The position numbers and the translations under genes were made by a program. Below are positions 48,622 through 58,414 of a DNA stretch of 64,000 nt, in pieces. Position 1 is the first letter of the stretch. The number at the start of each line of letters is the position of its first letter. Under the pieces are notes generated by a model that searched no databases, was not told where the DNA came from, and saw only the letters and a list, made by a program, of their open reading frames with translations. The DNA is taken from assembly GCA_002529645.1 (NCBI GenBank), contig NAEP01000050.1, forward strand, positions 33,601 to 97,600, in the 5' to 3' direction. The stretch is from Candidatus Lumbricidiphila eiseniae. Lineage in GTDB: Bacteria > Actinomycetota > Actinomycetes > Actinomycetales > Microbacteriaceae.

Positions 48622-48668
48622 TTTCCCGCTCTCGGCCACGCCACCTTTACCGCTCTCGGCCACGCCAC
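48621..48668. repeat. 24-bp tandem repeat, two copies
   Basis: CTTTCCCGCTCTCGGCCACG with CCAC forms the first unit; the second differs at one base. Encodes the duplicated octapeptide of the lipoprotein pseudogene and keeps frame. Confidence 0.85.
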
Positions 48669-48860
48669 CGGCAGTCACCGACTTGCCGGTTACGGCACAA
48701 CCAACAAGCAATACCAGAAACGGTAAAACAGCACCGAATCGAGCACTCAAACCAAATACCTCATGGTTACCTCTACACGTGGATCGTAACAAAAAGCAGG
48801 TGGTTAATAGACGAGAGTGGCGTGGTGATATCACTCGGGCTACGTGCGGCCTTCGAATAT

Positions 48861-50231
48861 CTAGCGTCGACCCAGTTCCTCGGCCACGAGGAACGCGAGC
48901 TCCAGTGACTGCATGTGGTTGAGACGCGGGTCGCAGAGCGACTCGTATCGGGTCGCGAGGGTTGCTTCATCAATGTGTTCCGAACCGCCAAGGCACTCGG
49001 TTACATCGTCCCCGGTCAGCTCAACATGGATGCCACCGGGGAAAGTACCCGCAGCGCGATGCGCCTCGAAAAATCCCTTGACCTCGTCCACAACATCGTC
49101 GAACCGACGGGTCTTGTACCCCGACGGCGTCGTGATGCCATTACCGTGCATCGGGTCGGTGACCCACAACGGCTGCGCATCAGTTGTCACAATCGCCTCT
49201 AACAGCGGAGGCAGGGCATCCCGGATTCTGTCGGCACCCATTCGAGTGATGAAGGTGAGGCGACCGGGTTCACGGTTCGGGTCTAGCTTGTCAACAAGTT
49301 CGCGCATAACCCCGGGAGTTGTGGTGGGACCCAGTTTCACCCCGATCGGGTTCCGCACACGACTGAAGAAATCAACGTGAGCACCGTCAAGTTCTCGAGT
49401 GCGCTCACCAATCCAGATAAAGTGCGCGGACGTGTCGTATGGCGTGCCGGTACGCGAGTCAATTCGAGTCATCGGTCGTTCATAGTCCATGAGCAGACCC
49501 TCGTGGCCGGTGTAAAACTCGGTGTATTTCAGGGCGTCAAAGTCAGCGCCGCAGGCATCCATGAACTTGATCGCCCGATCAATTTCGCGGGCCAGCGACT
49601 CGTACCGGGCGTTGGCCGGGTTCTGTGCAAAACCCTGGTTCCAGGAGTGGACCTGCCGGAGATCGGCGAAGCCACCGGTTGTGAACGCTCGAATGAGATT
49701 GAGCGTGGATGCCGCGGTGTGGTACCCCCGCACCAACCGCGCTGGGTCGGCCGCCCGCGATTCTGGTGCAAAATCGTAGCCGTTGACAATGTCGCCGCGG
49801 TACGCGGGCAGCGTCACACCCTCACGGGTTTCGGTGTCGCTCGAGCGTGGCTTAGCGAACTGCCCGGCCATCCGCCCCATCTTCACAACCGGCATGGATG
49901 CCCCGTACGTGAGCACAACCGCCATCTGCAGCACGGTTTTCACCCGGTTGCGGATTCGATCAGCCGTCGCCCCCGCGAACGTCTCGGCACAGTCTCCGCC
50001 CTGGAGCAGAAACGCCCGACCCGCCGAGGCTGCCGCCAACCGTTCCCGCAGCATGTCAACCTCACCCGCGAATACCAGCGGCGGGAGTGTTGCCAGTTCG
50101 TCCGAAGCCGCACTCGCCGCCGCCGGATCGAGCCAGAGGGGCTGCTGCTTCACGGGAAGCTCCCGCCAGTAGTCCAGTCCGGCCAGTACCGACGGTTCGG
50201 GAGTGACACTGGGTTCGGGAGACTGAGCCAC
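48861..50231 (-). CDS. aroG: 3-deoxy-7-phosphoheptulonate synthase, class II
   Basis: 456 aa enzyme joining PEP and erythrose 4-phosphate, first step of aromatic synthesis. LLQGGDCAETFAG, VKMGRMAGQFAKPRS, MDACGADFDALKYTEFYTGH and MHGNGITTPSGYKTR are class II landmarks. GTG at 50231 with GAGGA upstream is preferred to the tracked 50288. Neighbours plsC and fadD as in mycobacteria (Rv2178c-Rv2187). The Cys-rich 19-codon leader of the tracked ORF is probably untranslated. Confidence 0.95.
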   Translation of the reverse strand: MAQSPEPSVTPEPSVLAGLDYWRELPVKQQPLWLDPAAASAASDELATLPPLVFAGEVDMLRERLAAASAGRAFLLQGGDCAETFAGATADRIRNRVKTVLQMAVVLTYGASMPVVKMGRMAGQFAKPRSSDTETREGVTLPAYRGDIVNGYDFAPESRAADPARLVRGYHTAASTLNLIRAFTTGGFADLRQVHSWNQGFAQNPANARYESLAREIDRAIKFMDACGADFDALKYTEFYTGHEGLLMDYERPMTRIDSRTGTPYDTSAHFIWIGERTRELDGAHVDFFSRVRNPIGVKLGPTTTPGVMRELVDKLDPNREPGRLTFITRMGADRIRDALPPLLEAIVTTDAQPLWVTDPMHGNGITTPSGYKTRRFDDVVDEVKGFFEAHRAAGTFPGGIHVELTGDDVTECLGGSEHIDEATLATRYESLCDPRLNHMQSLELAFLVAEELGRR

Positions 50232-50320
50232 GGGGCATCCTCGCGGGTTAACGCCGGTGCACAGTGTGCACACAGCAGGGCTGAACAAAACGATCGGCGA
50301 TCACCTCGCCGCACCCGAGC

Positions 50321-51022
50321 TTATCGTGCCGTCGCTGCCGCAGACCGCGCGCGTTGCTCTTTGACAGAGCTCGCGTAGAGATCGACATACTCCTGGCCGC
50401 TGATTTGAGCGAGCGCAAACACCACCTCGTCGGTCACCGCACGCAGCACGAACCGCTCCCCCTCCATGCCGGCGAAGCGAGTGAAATCGAGTTGTTCACC
50501 AAACACAACACCAATCCGGCGAATCTTTGGCAGTGTCGTGCCAATCGGCATGACCTCGTCCGTGCCGATCATGGCGACAGGAACGATGGGAACACCGGCC
50601 TCGAGCACCATCCGGGCAACACCGGTACGACCGCGATAGAGCTTACCGTCCGGACTGCGTGTGCCCTCCGGGTAAATACCGAGCACTCGTCCTTCGCGAA
50701 GCACCCGTAAACCCGTCTCGAGGGATGCCTCGGATGCCTTCCCGCCCGAACGATCAATGGGAAGCTGGCCGGTGCCAATGAAAAATATCTTCGTTGCCCA
50801 CCCCTTGATTCCTTTTCCCGTAAAGTATTCGCTCTTCGCAAGAAACACCACCGGTCGGTTGACAACCAGCGGCAGAAAAATTGAGTCGATGAACGAGAGG
50901 TGATTGGAGGCAAGGATGACCGGGCCATCCGTGGGAAGATTCTCTGCACCGCGCACCCACGGTCGGAAGAGTGCCAACAGAAGCGGCCCCGCCACGATGT
51001 GTTTCATGATCCAGTAGAACAC
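50321..51022 (-). CDS. 1-acyl-sn-glycerol-3-phosphate acyltransferase (PlsC family)
   Basis: 233 aa membrane-associated acyltransferase. SNHLSFIDS supplies the catalytic NHxxxxD (~40), and GIYPEGTRSPDG (~115) is the substrate-binding block. Converts lysophosphatidate to phosphatidate or acylates a related glycolipid; Rv2182c occupies this place in mycobacteria. Divergent from the acyl-CoA synthetase gene that could supply its acyl donor. Confidence 0.92.
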   Translation of the reverse strand: MFYWIMKHIVAGPLLLALFRPWVRGAENLPTDGPVILASNHLSFIDSIFLPLVVNRPVVFLAKSEYFTGKGIKGWATKIFFIGTGQLPIDRSGGKASEASLETGLRVLREGRVLGIYPEGTRSPDGKLYRGRTGVARMVLEAGVPIVPVAMIGTDEVMPIGTTLPKIRRIGVVFGEQLDFTRFAGMEGERFVLRAVTDEVVFALAQISGQEYVDLYASSVKEQRARSAAATAR

Positions 51023-51193
51023 CGGTGGTCAGCCCTTCCCGAGTACAGTCGGCTGTGCAATAGCCGCGCGGCAGCTTATCCGACAATGTATACCCGCGAG
51101 GGAATGCGCACATGCGACTAGAGTTGAAACAACCACGTCGTTGAGGTTCGCGCGGGCCGCGCGCACTGACACCCTTCTCGGGAAGGAGCTGCC

Positions 51194-53014
51194 ATGACCG
51201 AATACTCAACCCCTGCGCTCATCGCCGCCGATCCGCACGCAAACACCACTGATCTGCTCGTTGAGCGAGTCACACTGGCACCAGACGCCGAGTTGTTCGC
51301 ACTGCCCGATGGTCGCGGCGGCTGGTCACCTGTCACCACTCGCGAATTTTATGACCAGGTTATTGCCCTCGCGAAGGGTTTTGTTGCGGAAGGCATTGAA
51401 CCCGGACAGCTCATCGGACTGATGTGTAAGACTCGGTACGAGTGGACACTCATTGACTTTGCCGTGTGGTTTGCCGGGGCCATTCTGGTGCCGATCTATG
51501 AGACAAGCGCTCCCGCCCAGATTCAGTGGAATCTCAGTGATTCCGGTGCGACCGCGCTCATCGTTGAGACCCCCGATCACTTCGCACGCTTTGATGAGGT
51601 GCACCCGGATCTGCCGCACGTAACAACGGTGTGGCAGATTGACCTCGGCGACCTGGACAAGCTTATGGCGAGCGGCCGGAGTGTCCCGGACTCCGAAATC
51701 GAGCGGCGCCGTCGGCTCGCAACCGGTGCCGACATGGCCACGCTCATCTACACCTCCGGTACCACGGGGCATCCACGGGGGTGTGTGCTCACACACGCGA
51801 ACTTCACAGAGCTCTCCCGAAACGCGGGGATCGCCCTCCGGGAGGTGCTCGAGGGCGGGGCATCCACCCTGTTGTTTATTACGATCGCGCACGTGTTTGC
51901 CCGTTTTATTGCGGTGCTCTGCGTTCACGCGGGCGTGCGGGTGGGGCACCAGCCAGACACCACGCAACTGCTCCCCTCACTTGCAAGCTTCAAGCCGTCA
52001 TTCTTGCTTGCCGTGCCGAGGGTGTTCGAAAAGGTGTACAACGTCTCAGAGCAGAAGGCAGAAGCGGGCGGTAAAGGAAGAATTTTCCGTACTGCCGCAG
52101 AAACGGCGGTGGCCTACTCGAAGGCGAGCACCACGGGAAAGGTGCCACTCGGGCTCGCCCTGAAGTTCCGCGTCTTCGATGTCCTGGTCTATTCCAAACT
52201 GCGGGCGGCCATGGGCGGCAATGTGCGCTACGCCGTCTCCGGTTCGGCACCGCTGGGCGCGCGCCTGGGTCACTTCTATCACGCGCTCGGAATCACAATC
52301 CTCGAGGGCTACGGACTGACCGAAACGACCGCCCCCGCAACCGTCAACCTCCCGACAAAATCGAAGATCGGGACGGTGGGCCCGGCGTTGCCGGGAGTGT
52401 CGCTGCGGGTGTCCGCCGCGGGTGAAGTTGAGGTGCGGGGCATTAACGTCTTCCAGGAGTACTGGCACAATCCCACCGCCACCGCCGCTGCATTCGACGA
52501 CCACTGGTTCAAGACGGGCGACCTGGGTAGCATTGACGAGGACGGCTATCTCACCATCACGGGTCGGCTGAAAGAGATCATCGTGACCGCGGGTGGCAAG
52601 AATGTCTCCCCCGCGCAACTGGAGGATTCGGTGCGGGCCAACCCGCTCGTCGGTCAGATCGTCGTCGTCGGTGATAACAAACCGTTTATTAGCGCACTCG
52701 TGACGCTCGACCCGGAGATGCTCCCGACCTGGCTTCACAATAACGGTCAGGATGCTTCGCTGAGCCTTGCCTCCGCGGCCACCAACCCGGTCGTGCGAGC
52801 CGAAGTGCAGCACGCTATCGACGCCGCAAACGCTCAGGTCTCCCGCGCCGAGTCAATTCGTTCTTTTGTCATTCTGCCGATCGAATTCACCGAGGCATCG
52901 GGGCACCTCACACCGAAGCTGAGTATCAAGCGCCGAGTCATCCTCCGTGATTTTGCCGACGATATCGAACGGCTGTACGCCGCTTCCGGCGAAGCGCCCG
53001 GCTCAACCGGCTAA
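51194..53014 (+). CDS. Long-chain acyl-CoA synthetase (FadD15-like)
   Basis: 606 aa adenylate-forming enzyme activating fatty acids. ATP loop TLIYTSGTTGHPRGCVLTHA (~178), GYGLTETTAP (~375), TGDLGSIDEDGYLTITGRLK (~440) and the C-terminal Lys of LSIKRR are intact. ATG preceded by GGAAGGAG. Matches the Rv2187/fadD15 position. Its last codons (CCCGGCTCAACCGGCTAA) resemble the 19-bp tandem array immediately downstream. Confidence 0.94.
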   Translation: MTEYSTPALIAADPHANTTDLLVERVTLAPDAELFALPDGRGGWSPVTTREFYDQVIALAKGFVAEGIEPGQLIGLMCKTRYEWTLIDFAVWFAGAILVPIYETSAPAQIQWNLSDSGATALIVETPDHFARFDEVHPDLPHVTTVWQIDLGDLDKLMASGRSVPDSEIERRRRLATGADMATLIYTSGTTGHPRGCVLTHANFTELSRNAGIALREVLEGGASTLLFITIAHVFARFIAVLCVHAGVRVGHQPDTTQLLPSLASFKPSFLLAVPRVFEKVYNVSEQKAEAGGKGRIFRTAAETAVAYSKASTTGKVPLGLALKFRVFDVLVYSKLRAAMGGNVRYAVSGSAPLGARLGHFYHALGITILEGYGLTETTAPATVNLPTKSKIGTVGPALPGVSLRVSAAGEVEVRGINVFQEYWHNPTATAAAFDDHWFKTGDLGSIDEDGYLTITGRLKEIIVTAGGKNVSPAQLEDSVRANPLVGQIVVVGDNKPFISALVTLDPEMLPTWLHNNGQDASLSLASAATNPVVRAEVQHAIDAANAQVSRAESIRSFVILPIEFTEASGHLTPKLSIKRRVILRDFADDIERLYAASGEAPGSTG

Positions 53015-53016
53015 CT

Positions 53017-53187
53017 TTCGGCTCGACCGTCCGGCTTCCGGCTCGACCGGCCAACCCCGACTCAGTCGGCCGACTCCGGCTCGACCGGCCGGCTCCGGCT
53101 CGACCGGCCGGCTCCGGCTCGACCGTCCGACTCCGGCTCGACCGTCCGACTCCGGATCAACCGGCCAGCCCCGACTCAGTCGATTAG
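53017..53187. repeat. 19-bp tandem array, nine imperfect copies, each nearly palindromic
   Basis: Units follow CTCCGGCTCGACCGGCCGG with substitutions; copies 3 and 9 share CCCCGACTCAGTCG. The pitch is 19 bp throughout. Each unit contains CCGGCTCGACCGG, close to its own complement, so the array can form many hairpins and may act as a bidirectional terminator between fadD and def. Confidence 0.9.
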
Positions 53188-53209
53188 CCCTGAGAACCAT
53201 CCGTCTGAC

Positions 53210-53701
53210 TCAGAACCAGTCCGACTCCCGCACGAGCCGCATCGCGGCGCGGCGCTCGTCCCGCTCGAGGCGGTCAAGGTAGAGCAGACCGTCCAGGTGG
53301 TCGCTCTCGTGCTGGAGCGCTTGCGCCATGAGACCTTCGCCCGCAAGTTCCACCACCTCACCGGCAAGGTTGAGGCCGCGCACTCTCGCGTAGGGGTGCC
53401 GCGGTGTCGGATGCCACAGCCCGGGCACGGAGAGACATCCCTCGCCGATCAGTTCTCTGTCTCCACGCAACTCCACAACTTCCGGGTTGAGCACATAGCC
53501 AACGTTACCGTCAACGTTGTAGCTGAACGCTCGCACACCAATGCCAATCTGGGGGGCAGCCACCCCCGCACGACCCGGAACCCGCACACTATCGAGCAAA
53601 TCGGTTACAAGCGCACGGATGCCGCTGTCAATTGCACCGATCTGAGCGCAGGGGCTTTTCAGCACCGGGTCGCCAAACACACGAATAGCACGCTCAGCCA
53701 T
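53210..53701 (-). CDS. def: Peptide deformylase
   Basis: 163 aa metalloenzyme removing the formyl group from nascent proteins. The three motifs are present: GVAAPQIGIG, EGCLSVPG and QHESDHLDG, giving the Cys-His-His iron site and catalytic Glu. Convergent with the acyl-CoA synthetase gene across the 19-bp array. Normal length. Confidence 0.96.
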   Translation of the reverse strand: MAERAIRVFGDPVLKSPCAQIGAIDSGIRALVTDLLDSVRVPGRAGVAAPQIGIGVRAFSYNVDGNVGYVLNPEVVELRGDRELIGEGCLSVPGLWHPTPRHPYARVRGLNLAGEVVELAGEGLMAQALQHESDHLDGLLYLDRLERDERRAAMRLVRESDWF

Positions 53702-53780
53702 TCACACTCCCCACCCACAACAGACTGCTCCGGGCCGTGCGCTTCCGTACCCTCTGATCATGCTGCACCACCGCACAACC

Positions 53781-56700
53781 CTAGACAGTTCGAACCACAA
53801 CCAGGAGGTCACCCGCTTCAACCTGCTGGGTTCGAGGAACGGCAATCCGCTCCACAACCCCCGAAATCGGCGAGGTAATGGCCGCTTCCATCTTCATTGC
53901 TTCAATGGATGCCACGCTCTGACCAGCCACGACGGGTTCTCCCGCCATAACCCGAAGTGTCACCACGCCCGAGAACGGCGCGGCAACCTGACCGGGTTGC
54001 GAGGCATCCGCCTTCTCAACAACACGACCCTCCACCCGGATGCTTCGGTCTCGCACAAAAACCGGACGCAGCTGCCCGTTCAGCGTCGTCATGACAGTGC
54101 GCATCCCCCTGTCATCCGCCTCACCAACCGCCTCCAGCGCGACGTACAGCAGCACACCCGGAGCAATCTCCACGACGTGCTCGGTACCCGGTTGCAGGCC
54201 GTAGAGGTAGTCACGCGTGTCCAGCACCGACAGGTCTCCAAAGAGTTCTCGACTCTGCTCGAACTGCCGGGTCGGCGCGGGGAAAAGCAGGGTGTTGAGG
54301 ACCGCTCGGCGTGAGCGACTGTCTGCCACCAGTGCGCGACGCTGATCGACCGTCAATTCCTCCACGGCAACCCGTGCAGTGCGGCCCGCGAGCGCCTTTG
54401 TGCGGAACGGCTCGGGCCATCCGCCCGGCAGTTCACCCAGCTCACCGCTGAGAAAGCCGATCACCGAATCCGGCACGTCATACTTCTGTGGATGAGCGGC
54501 GAAGTCGGCGGGGTCGGCCCGCACAGCCGCCAGATACAGCGCCAGGTCGCCCACCACCTTTGACGAGGGAGTCACCTTCGGGATACGGCCAAGAATATTG
54601 TTCGCCGCCGCGTACATGTCTTCGATGAGCTCAAAGTCATCCGCCAGGCCGAGTGCGATTGCCTGTTGCCGGAGGTTGGATAACTGGCCACCCGGGATTT
54701 CATGGTGGTACACCCGCCCGGTCGGTGAGGGCAAGCCCGATTCGAACGGCCGATACATCCGCCGCACTGCTTCCCAGTACGGTTCCAGCTCAGCGATGGC
54801 GCTCAGCGAGACACCCGGGTCACGCTCGGTGTGCACGAGCGCGGCGATCAGCGCCGAGGCGGACGGTTGACTGGTCGTACCAGACATGGGGGCACTCGCG
54901 ACATCCACCGCGTCAACACCTGCCTGGGATGCCGCGAGCAGGGTTGCCAGCTGTCCGCCCGCGGTGTCGTGGGTGTGCAGGTGCACGGGCACGTCAAACC
55001 GTGACCGCAGCGCGGTGACGAGCGTGGCCGCCGCCGCCGGGCGTAGCAGCCCAGCCATGTCCTTGATAGCCAGGATGTGTGCGCCCGCGCCGACAATCTC
55101 ATCGGCCAAGCGTAGGTAGTAGTCGAGTGTGTACAGCGTCTCAGCGGGGTCAAGCAGATCGGCCGTATAGCACAGGGCCACCTCGGCAACACTCACTCCC
55201 GTTGCGAGAACGGCATCGATTGCGGGACGCATTTGTGACACGTCATTGAGCGCATCAAAGATACGGAAAATATCAACTCCGGTCGCCGCTGCCTCCGCGA
55301 TAAAGGCGTCAGTCACCTCGGTCGGGTACGGCGTATAGCCGACCGTGTTTCGGCCGCGTAACAGCATTTGCAGGGCGATATTGGGCACGGCCTCACGCAG
55401 TGCGGCGAGCCGGTCCCACGGGTCTTCCCCGAGAAATCGAAGCGCAACATCGTAGGTTGCGCCACCCCAGGCTTCGAGAGAGAGCAACTGCGGTGTCATC
55501 CGTGCGACGTGTGGTCCGACAAGCACGAGATCACGGGTGCGTACCCGTGTTGCGAGCAGCGACTGGTGGGCATCACGGAACGTCGTATCGGTGACCGCGA
55601 GGGGGGTTTGTGCGCGCAGAGCGTGCGCAAACCCGGACGGTCCAAGCTCTCGCAGCCGCTCCCGCGAACCGGCAGGGGCGGCAGCGGCCGTGTCCAGTGG
55701 GGGTAGTTTTGTGACCGGAACAGTGTGAATCGGGGCCGGTCCGTTGGGCTGATTGACCGTGACATCCGCCAACCAGTTGAGGATCTTTGTACCGCGGTCC
55801 TTTGAACCGTGGCTGCGCACCAGTTCCGGGCGCTCATCGATGAAGGAGGTGCTGAGATCTCCCGCAACGAACGAGGAGTCATCAAGCACTGATTGTAGAA
55901 ACGGGATGTTTGTTGCGACGCCGCGAATCCGGAATTCAGCGAGCGCGCGCTTTGCACGGGCGACCGCGGTCAGGTAGTCCCGGCCTCGGCAGGTGAGTTT
56001 TGCGAGCATCGAATCGAAGTACGGGCTGATCTGCGCGCCCGGGTTGATCGTGCCGCCATCAAGCCGAATGCCGGCACCGCCGGGAGAACGGTAGGTGGTA
56101 ATCCTTCCCGTATCGGGCCGGAACCCGGCCGTCGGGTCTTCGGTTGTAATGCGACACTGCAGAGCGGCCCCGTGCAACACAATGTCAGACTGGGCAAGGC
56201 CCAGTTCCGGCAGGGTTTGCCCCGCCGCGATCCGAATCTGTGCGACAACGAGGTCAACATCGGTGATCTCTTCCGTGACCGTGTGTTCGACCTGGATCCG
56301 CGGGTTCATCTCGATGAACACGTGCTGCCCGGCCCGCTCACCCGCGGTGTCGAGCAGAAACTCCACGGTTCCCGCGTTGACGTAGTTCAGGGATGTTGCA
56401 AACGCAATTGCATCCCGGTAGAGCGATTCCCGCACCGTCTGCGAAAGGTTGGGAGCGGGCGCGATCTCGATGACTTTCTGGTGACGACGCTGAACCGAGC
56501 AGTCCCTCTCGAAGAGGTGGACCGTGTTGCCCGAGGCATCCGCAAGCACCTGCACCTCAATGTGGCGCGGTCGCAATACCGCCTGTTCCAAGAACATCGT
56601 GGGATCGCCAAAGGCGCTCTCTGCCTCACGCATCGCCTCGGTCAGCGCGGGTCGCAATTCGGTGAGGGTGTTCACCCGCCGCATCCCGCGACCACCGCCG

Positions 56701-57185
56701 CCGGCGACCGCCTTGGCAAAAATGGGGAAACCGATGCTCTCCGCGTGCGATAAGAGCTCGTCAACATCACGCGAAGGTGGACTCGATTTCAAAACCGGTA
56801 CGCCCGCGGCGATTGCCCGCTCTTTTGCCGTGACCTTGTTGCCCGCGAGCTCAAGCACCGCGGTGGACGGTCCGATAAACGTGACCCCCGCGTCTGCTGC
56901 TGCCTGCGCCAGCTCCGGGTTTTCTGACAGAAACCCGTATCCGGGGTAGATCGCATCGGCACCCGAGGCTCGTGCCACTCGAATAATTTCCGCAACATCC
57001 AGGTAGGCACGCACCGGATGGCCCGGCTCACCAATCTGATAGGCCTCGTCGGCTTTGAGCCTGTGCAGCGAATTGCGATCCTCAAACGGGTAAACTGCCA
57101 CGGTTTTGGCGCCGAGTTCAACGGCAGCACGAAACGCACGAATGGCGATTTCGCCGCGATTAGCGACCAGGATCTTCTGGAACAT
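53781..57185 (-). CDS. pyc: Pyruvate carboxylase
   Basis: 1134 aa anaplerotic enzyme making oxaloacetate from pyruvate and bicarbonate. Biotin carboxylase/ATP-grasp domain to ~450 (KILVANRGEIAIRAFRAAVE; KAVAGGGGRGMRR), carboxyltransferase ~530-1000 (DTTFRDAHQSLLATRVRTRD), and C-terminal biotinyl domain with SIEAMKMEAAI near residue 1100. ATG at 57185 with AAGG upstream replaces the tracked GTG two codons earlier. Monocistronic, divergent from the ParA-like gene. Confidence 0.97.
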   Translation of the reverse strand: MFQKILVANRGEIAIRAFRAAVELGAKTVAVYPFEDRNSLHRLKADEAYQIGEPGHPVRAYLDVAEIIRVARASGADAIYPGYGFLSENPELAQAAADAGVTFIGPSTAVLELAGNKVTAKERAIAAGVPVLKSSPPSRDVDELLSHAESIGFPIFAKAVAGGGGRGMRRVNTLTELRPALTEAMREAESAFGDPTMFLEQAVLRPRHIEVQVLADASGNTVHLFERDCSVQRRHQKVIEIAPAPNLSQTVRESLYRDAIAFATSLNYVNAGTVEFLLDTAGERAGQHVFIEMNPRIQVEHTVTEEITDVDLVVAQIRIAAGQTLPELGLAQSDIVLHGAALQCRITTEDPTAGFRPDTGRITTYRSPGGAGIRLDGGTINPGAQISPYFDSMLAKLTCRGRDYLTAVARAKRALAEFRIRGVATNIPFLQSVLDDSSFVAGDLSTSFIDERPELVRSHGSKDRGTKILNWLADVTVNQPNGPAPIHTVPVTKLPPLDTAAAAPAGSRERLRELGPSGFAHALRAQTPLAVTDTTFRDAHQSLLATRVRTRDLVLVGPHVARMTPQLLSLEAWGGATYDVALRFLGEDPWDRLAALREAVPNIALQMLLRGRNTVGYTPYPTEVTDAFIAEAAATGVDIFRIFDALNDVSQMRPAIDAVLATGVSVAEVALCYTADLLDPAETLYTLDYYLRLADEIVGAGAHILAIKDMAGLLRPAAAATLVTALRSRFDVPVHLHTHDTAGGQLATLLAASQAGVDAVDVASAPMSGTTSQPSASALIAALVHTERDPGVSLSAIAELEPYWEAVRRMYRPFESGLPSPTGRVYHHEIPGGQLSNLRQQAIALGLADDFELIEDMYAAANNILGRIPKVTPSSKVVGDLALYLAAVRADPADFAAHPQKYDVPDSVIGFLSGELGELPGGWPEPFRTKALAGRTARVAVEELTVDQRRALVADSRSRRAVLNTLLFPAPTRQFEQSRELFGDLSVLDTRDYLYGLQPGTEHVVEIAPGVLLYVALEAVGEADDRGMRTVMTTLNGQLRPVFVRDRSIRVEGRVVEKADASQPGQVAAPFSGVVTLRVMAGEPVVAGQSVASIEAMKMEAAITSPISGVVERIAVPRTQQVEAGDLLVVVRTV

Positions 57186-57259
57186 GCACACCTTTCGGGG
57201 AGGTAGCTGAGAGGCCGGGGTCTAGGCAACGCTGCCCCACTAACGGTAACGTACTCTTC

Positions 57260-58402
57260 GTGCACGTTCTCTCGGTCAGTTCACTCAAGGGCGGCGTTGG
57301 TAAAACCACCGTCACACTCGGCTTGGCATCTGCTGCCTTCTCGCGAGGCATCCGAACCCTCGTTGTTGACCTTGATCCGCAGGCGGATGTCTCGACCGGG
57401 CTAGACATTCTCTCGGCCGACCACCTCACCGTCGCAGACGTGCTGGAGTCGCCGCGACCACGCGTCGTGCGCTCTGCGATCGTGCCGAGCGGGTGGACAC
57501 ACACCAATCCTTCATCGACGATCGATGTCATGGTGGGCAGTCCTTCGGCGATCAACTTCGATGGCCCGCATCCTTCGATCCGCGATATTTGGAAGCTGGA
57601 AGAAGCGCTCGCCTACGTGGAGGCCGACTATGACCTCGTGCTTGTTGACTGTGCGCCATCCCTGAACGCCCTCACCCGTACCGCGTGGGCCGCGAGTGAT
57701 CGGGTCATCGTGGTGACGGAACCGGGACTATTCTCGGTCGCTGCAGCCGACCGCGCACTGCGCGCAATCGAGGAGATCCGGCGGGGATTGTCATCGCGGC
57801 TGCAGCCGTTGGGCATCGTGGTGAACCGGGCGCGAGTGCAGTCACTGGAACACCAGTTTCGCATTAAGGAACTGCGCGACATGTTTGGGCCACTCGTGCT
57901 CACCCCGCAGCTGCCGGAGCGCACCTCGCTACAACAGGCACAGGGGGCAGCAAAACCCTTGCACATGTGGCCGGGTGAAAGCGCCGAGGAGATGGCGCGG
58001 CACTTTGATCATCTGTTGGAACGTGTGGTGCGAGCCGGTCGGATCCCGGAAAATGGGAGCGGACCGCGGATCGCGCTAGACCCGGACACAGGCTCCGAAC
58101 AGTCGGTAGGAGAGCGTGAACCGCGTGAGCCTGACACCGCGAGCGATTCGCTGTCGGCGGCCCTGCCCACGACGCACACCACATCCCTGGTGACACCCGG
58201 TCTCACGTACCCAACAGCTCCTGCCTTTGAGGTGCATCGTCGCGACCAGAGCAGTGGTACCTCCGATGTGACGCTGGCAGCCGACTACACCACACAGACC
58301 AGCTTCGGCGTGACCTCGGTCAGCTCAACCGCAACACCCAACGCCACAGAGCCCTCCGACGGACCGCAACCAGGCCCATTCCGCCCGCGTTATCGTTCGT
58401 AG
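57260..58402 (+). CDS. ParA/MinD-family ATPase
   Basis: 380 aa. The deviant Walker A is SLKGGVGKTTVTLGLASAAF at residues 8-27; VVDLDPQAD and LVLVDCAPSLNAL give the other ATPase motifs. After ~265 the C-terminus is a low-complexity polar tail. No parB partner is adjacent, so this is an orphan ParA, possibly positioning a protein rather than DNA. GTG start. The TTCTCTCGGTCAG context shows no strong Shine-Dalgarno. Confidence 0.9.
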   Translation: MHVLSVSSLKGGVGKTTVTLGLASAAFSRGIRTLVVDLDPQADVSTGLDILSADHLTVADVLESPRPRVVRSAIVPSGWTHTNPSSTIDVMVGSPSAINFDGPHPSIRDIWKLEEALAYVEADYDLVLVDCAPSLNALTRTAWAASDRVIVVTEPGLFSVAAADRALRAIEEIRRGLSSRLQPLGIVVNRARVQSLEHQFRIKELRDMFGPLVLTPQLPERTSLQQAQGAAKPLHMWPGESAEEMARHFDHLLERVVRAGRIPENGSGPRIALDPDTGSEQSVGEREPREPDTASDSLSAALPTTHTTSLVTPGLTYPTAPAFEVHRRDQSSGTSDVTLAADYTTQTSFGVTSVSSTATPNATEPSDGPQPGPFRPRYRS

Positions 58403-58414
58403 CCGATCTGTGCT

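Larger units (their letters stand above)
48217..48750 (-). pseudogene. Lipoprotein gene broken by a 61-nt insertion and a homopolymer frameshift
   Basis: The TTG start at 48750 gives a signal peptide ending in lipobox LLVGC, then two 8-residue GKGGVAES-type repeats. The frame is lost at repeat locus G, resumes 61 nt later in another frame (AGPWAEDFSYMYGKTTTDCE), and shifts again near 48375 at a T5 run to continue as GFKPGGGFSFDFPENMGSD and GLNTVGSLYFMVQ. Joined, these form one secreted protein with conserved-looking Cys and aromatic positions, a family I do not know by name. Removing one 61-nt unit heals the first break exactly. It is convergent with pknL and overlaps its stop. Confidence 0.85.

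Noticed and set aside
48312-48668. 118-aa independent gene
   Set aside because: It is the middle piece of the broken lipoprotein; its first ~35 codons read the insert and repeats, not a real N-terminus.
50232-50288. Cys-containing leader peptide before aroG
   Set aside because: Looked like a possible attenuator peptide, but it has no run of aromatic codons and no terminator/antiterminator hairpins; GTG 50231 has the better ribosome site.
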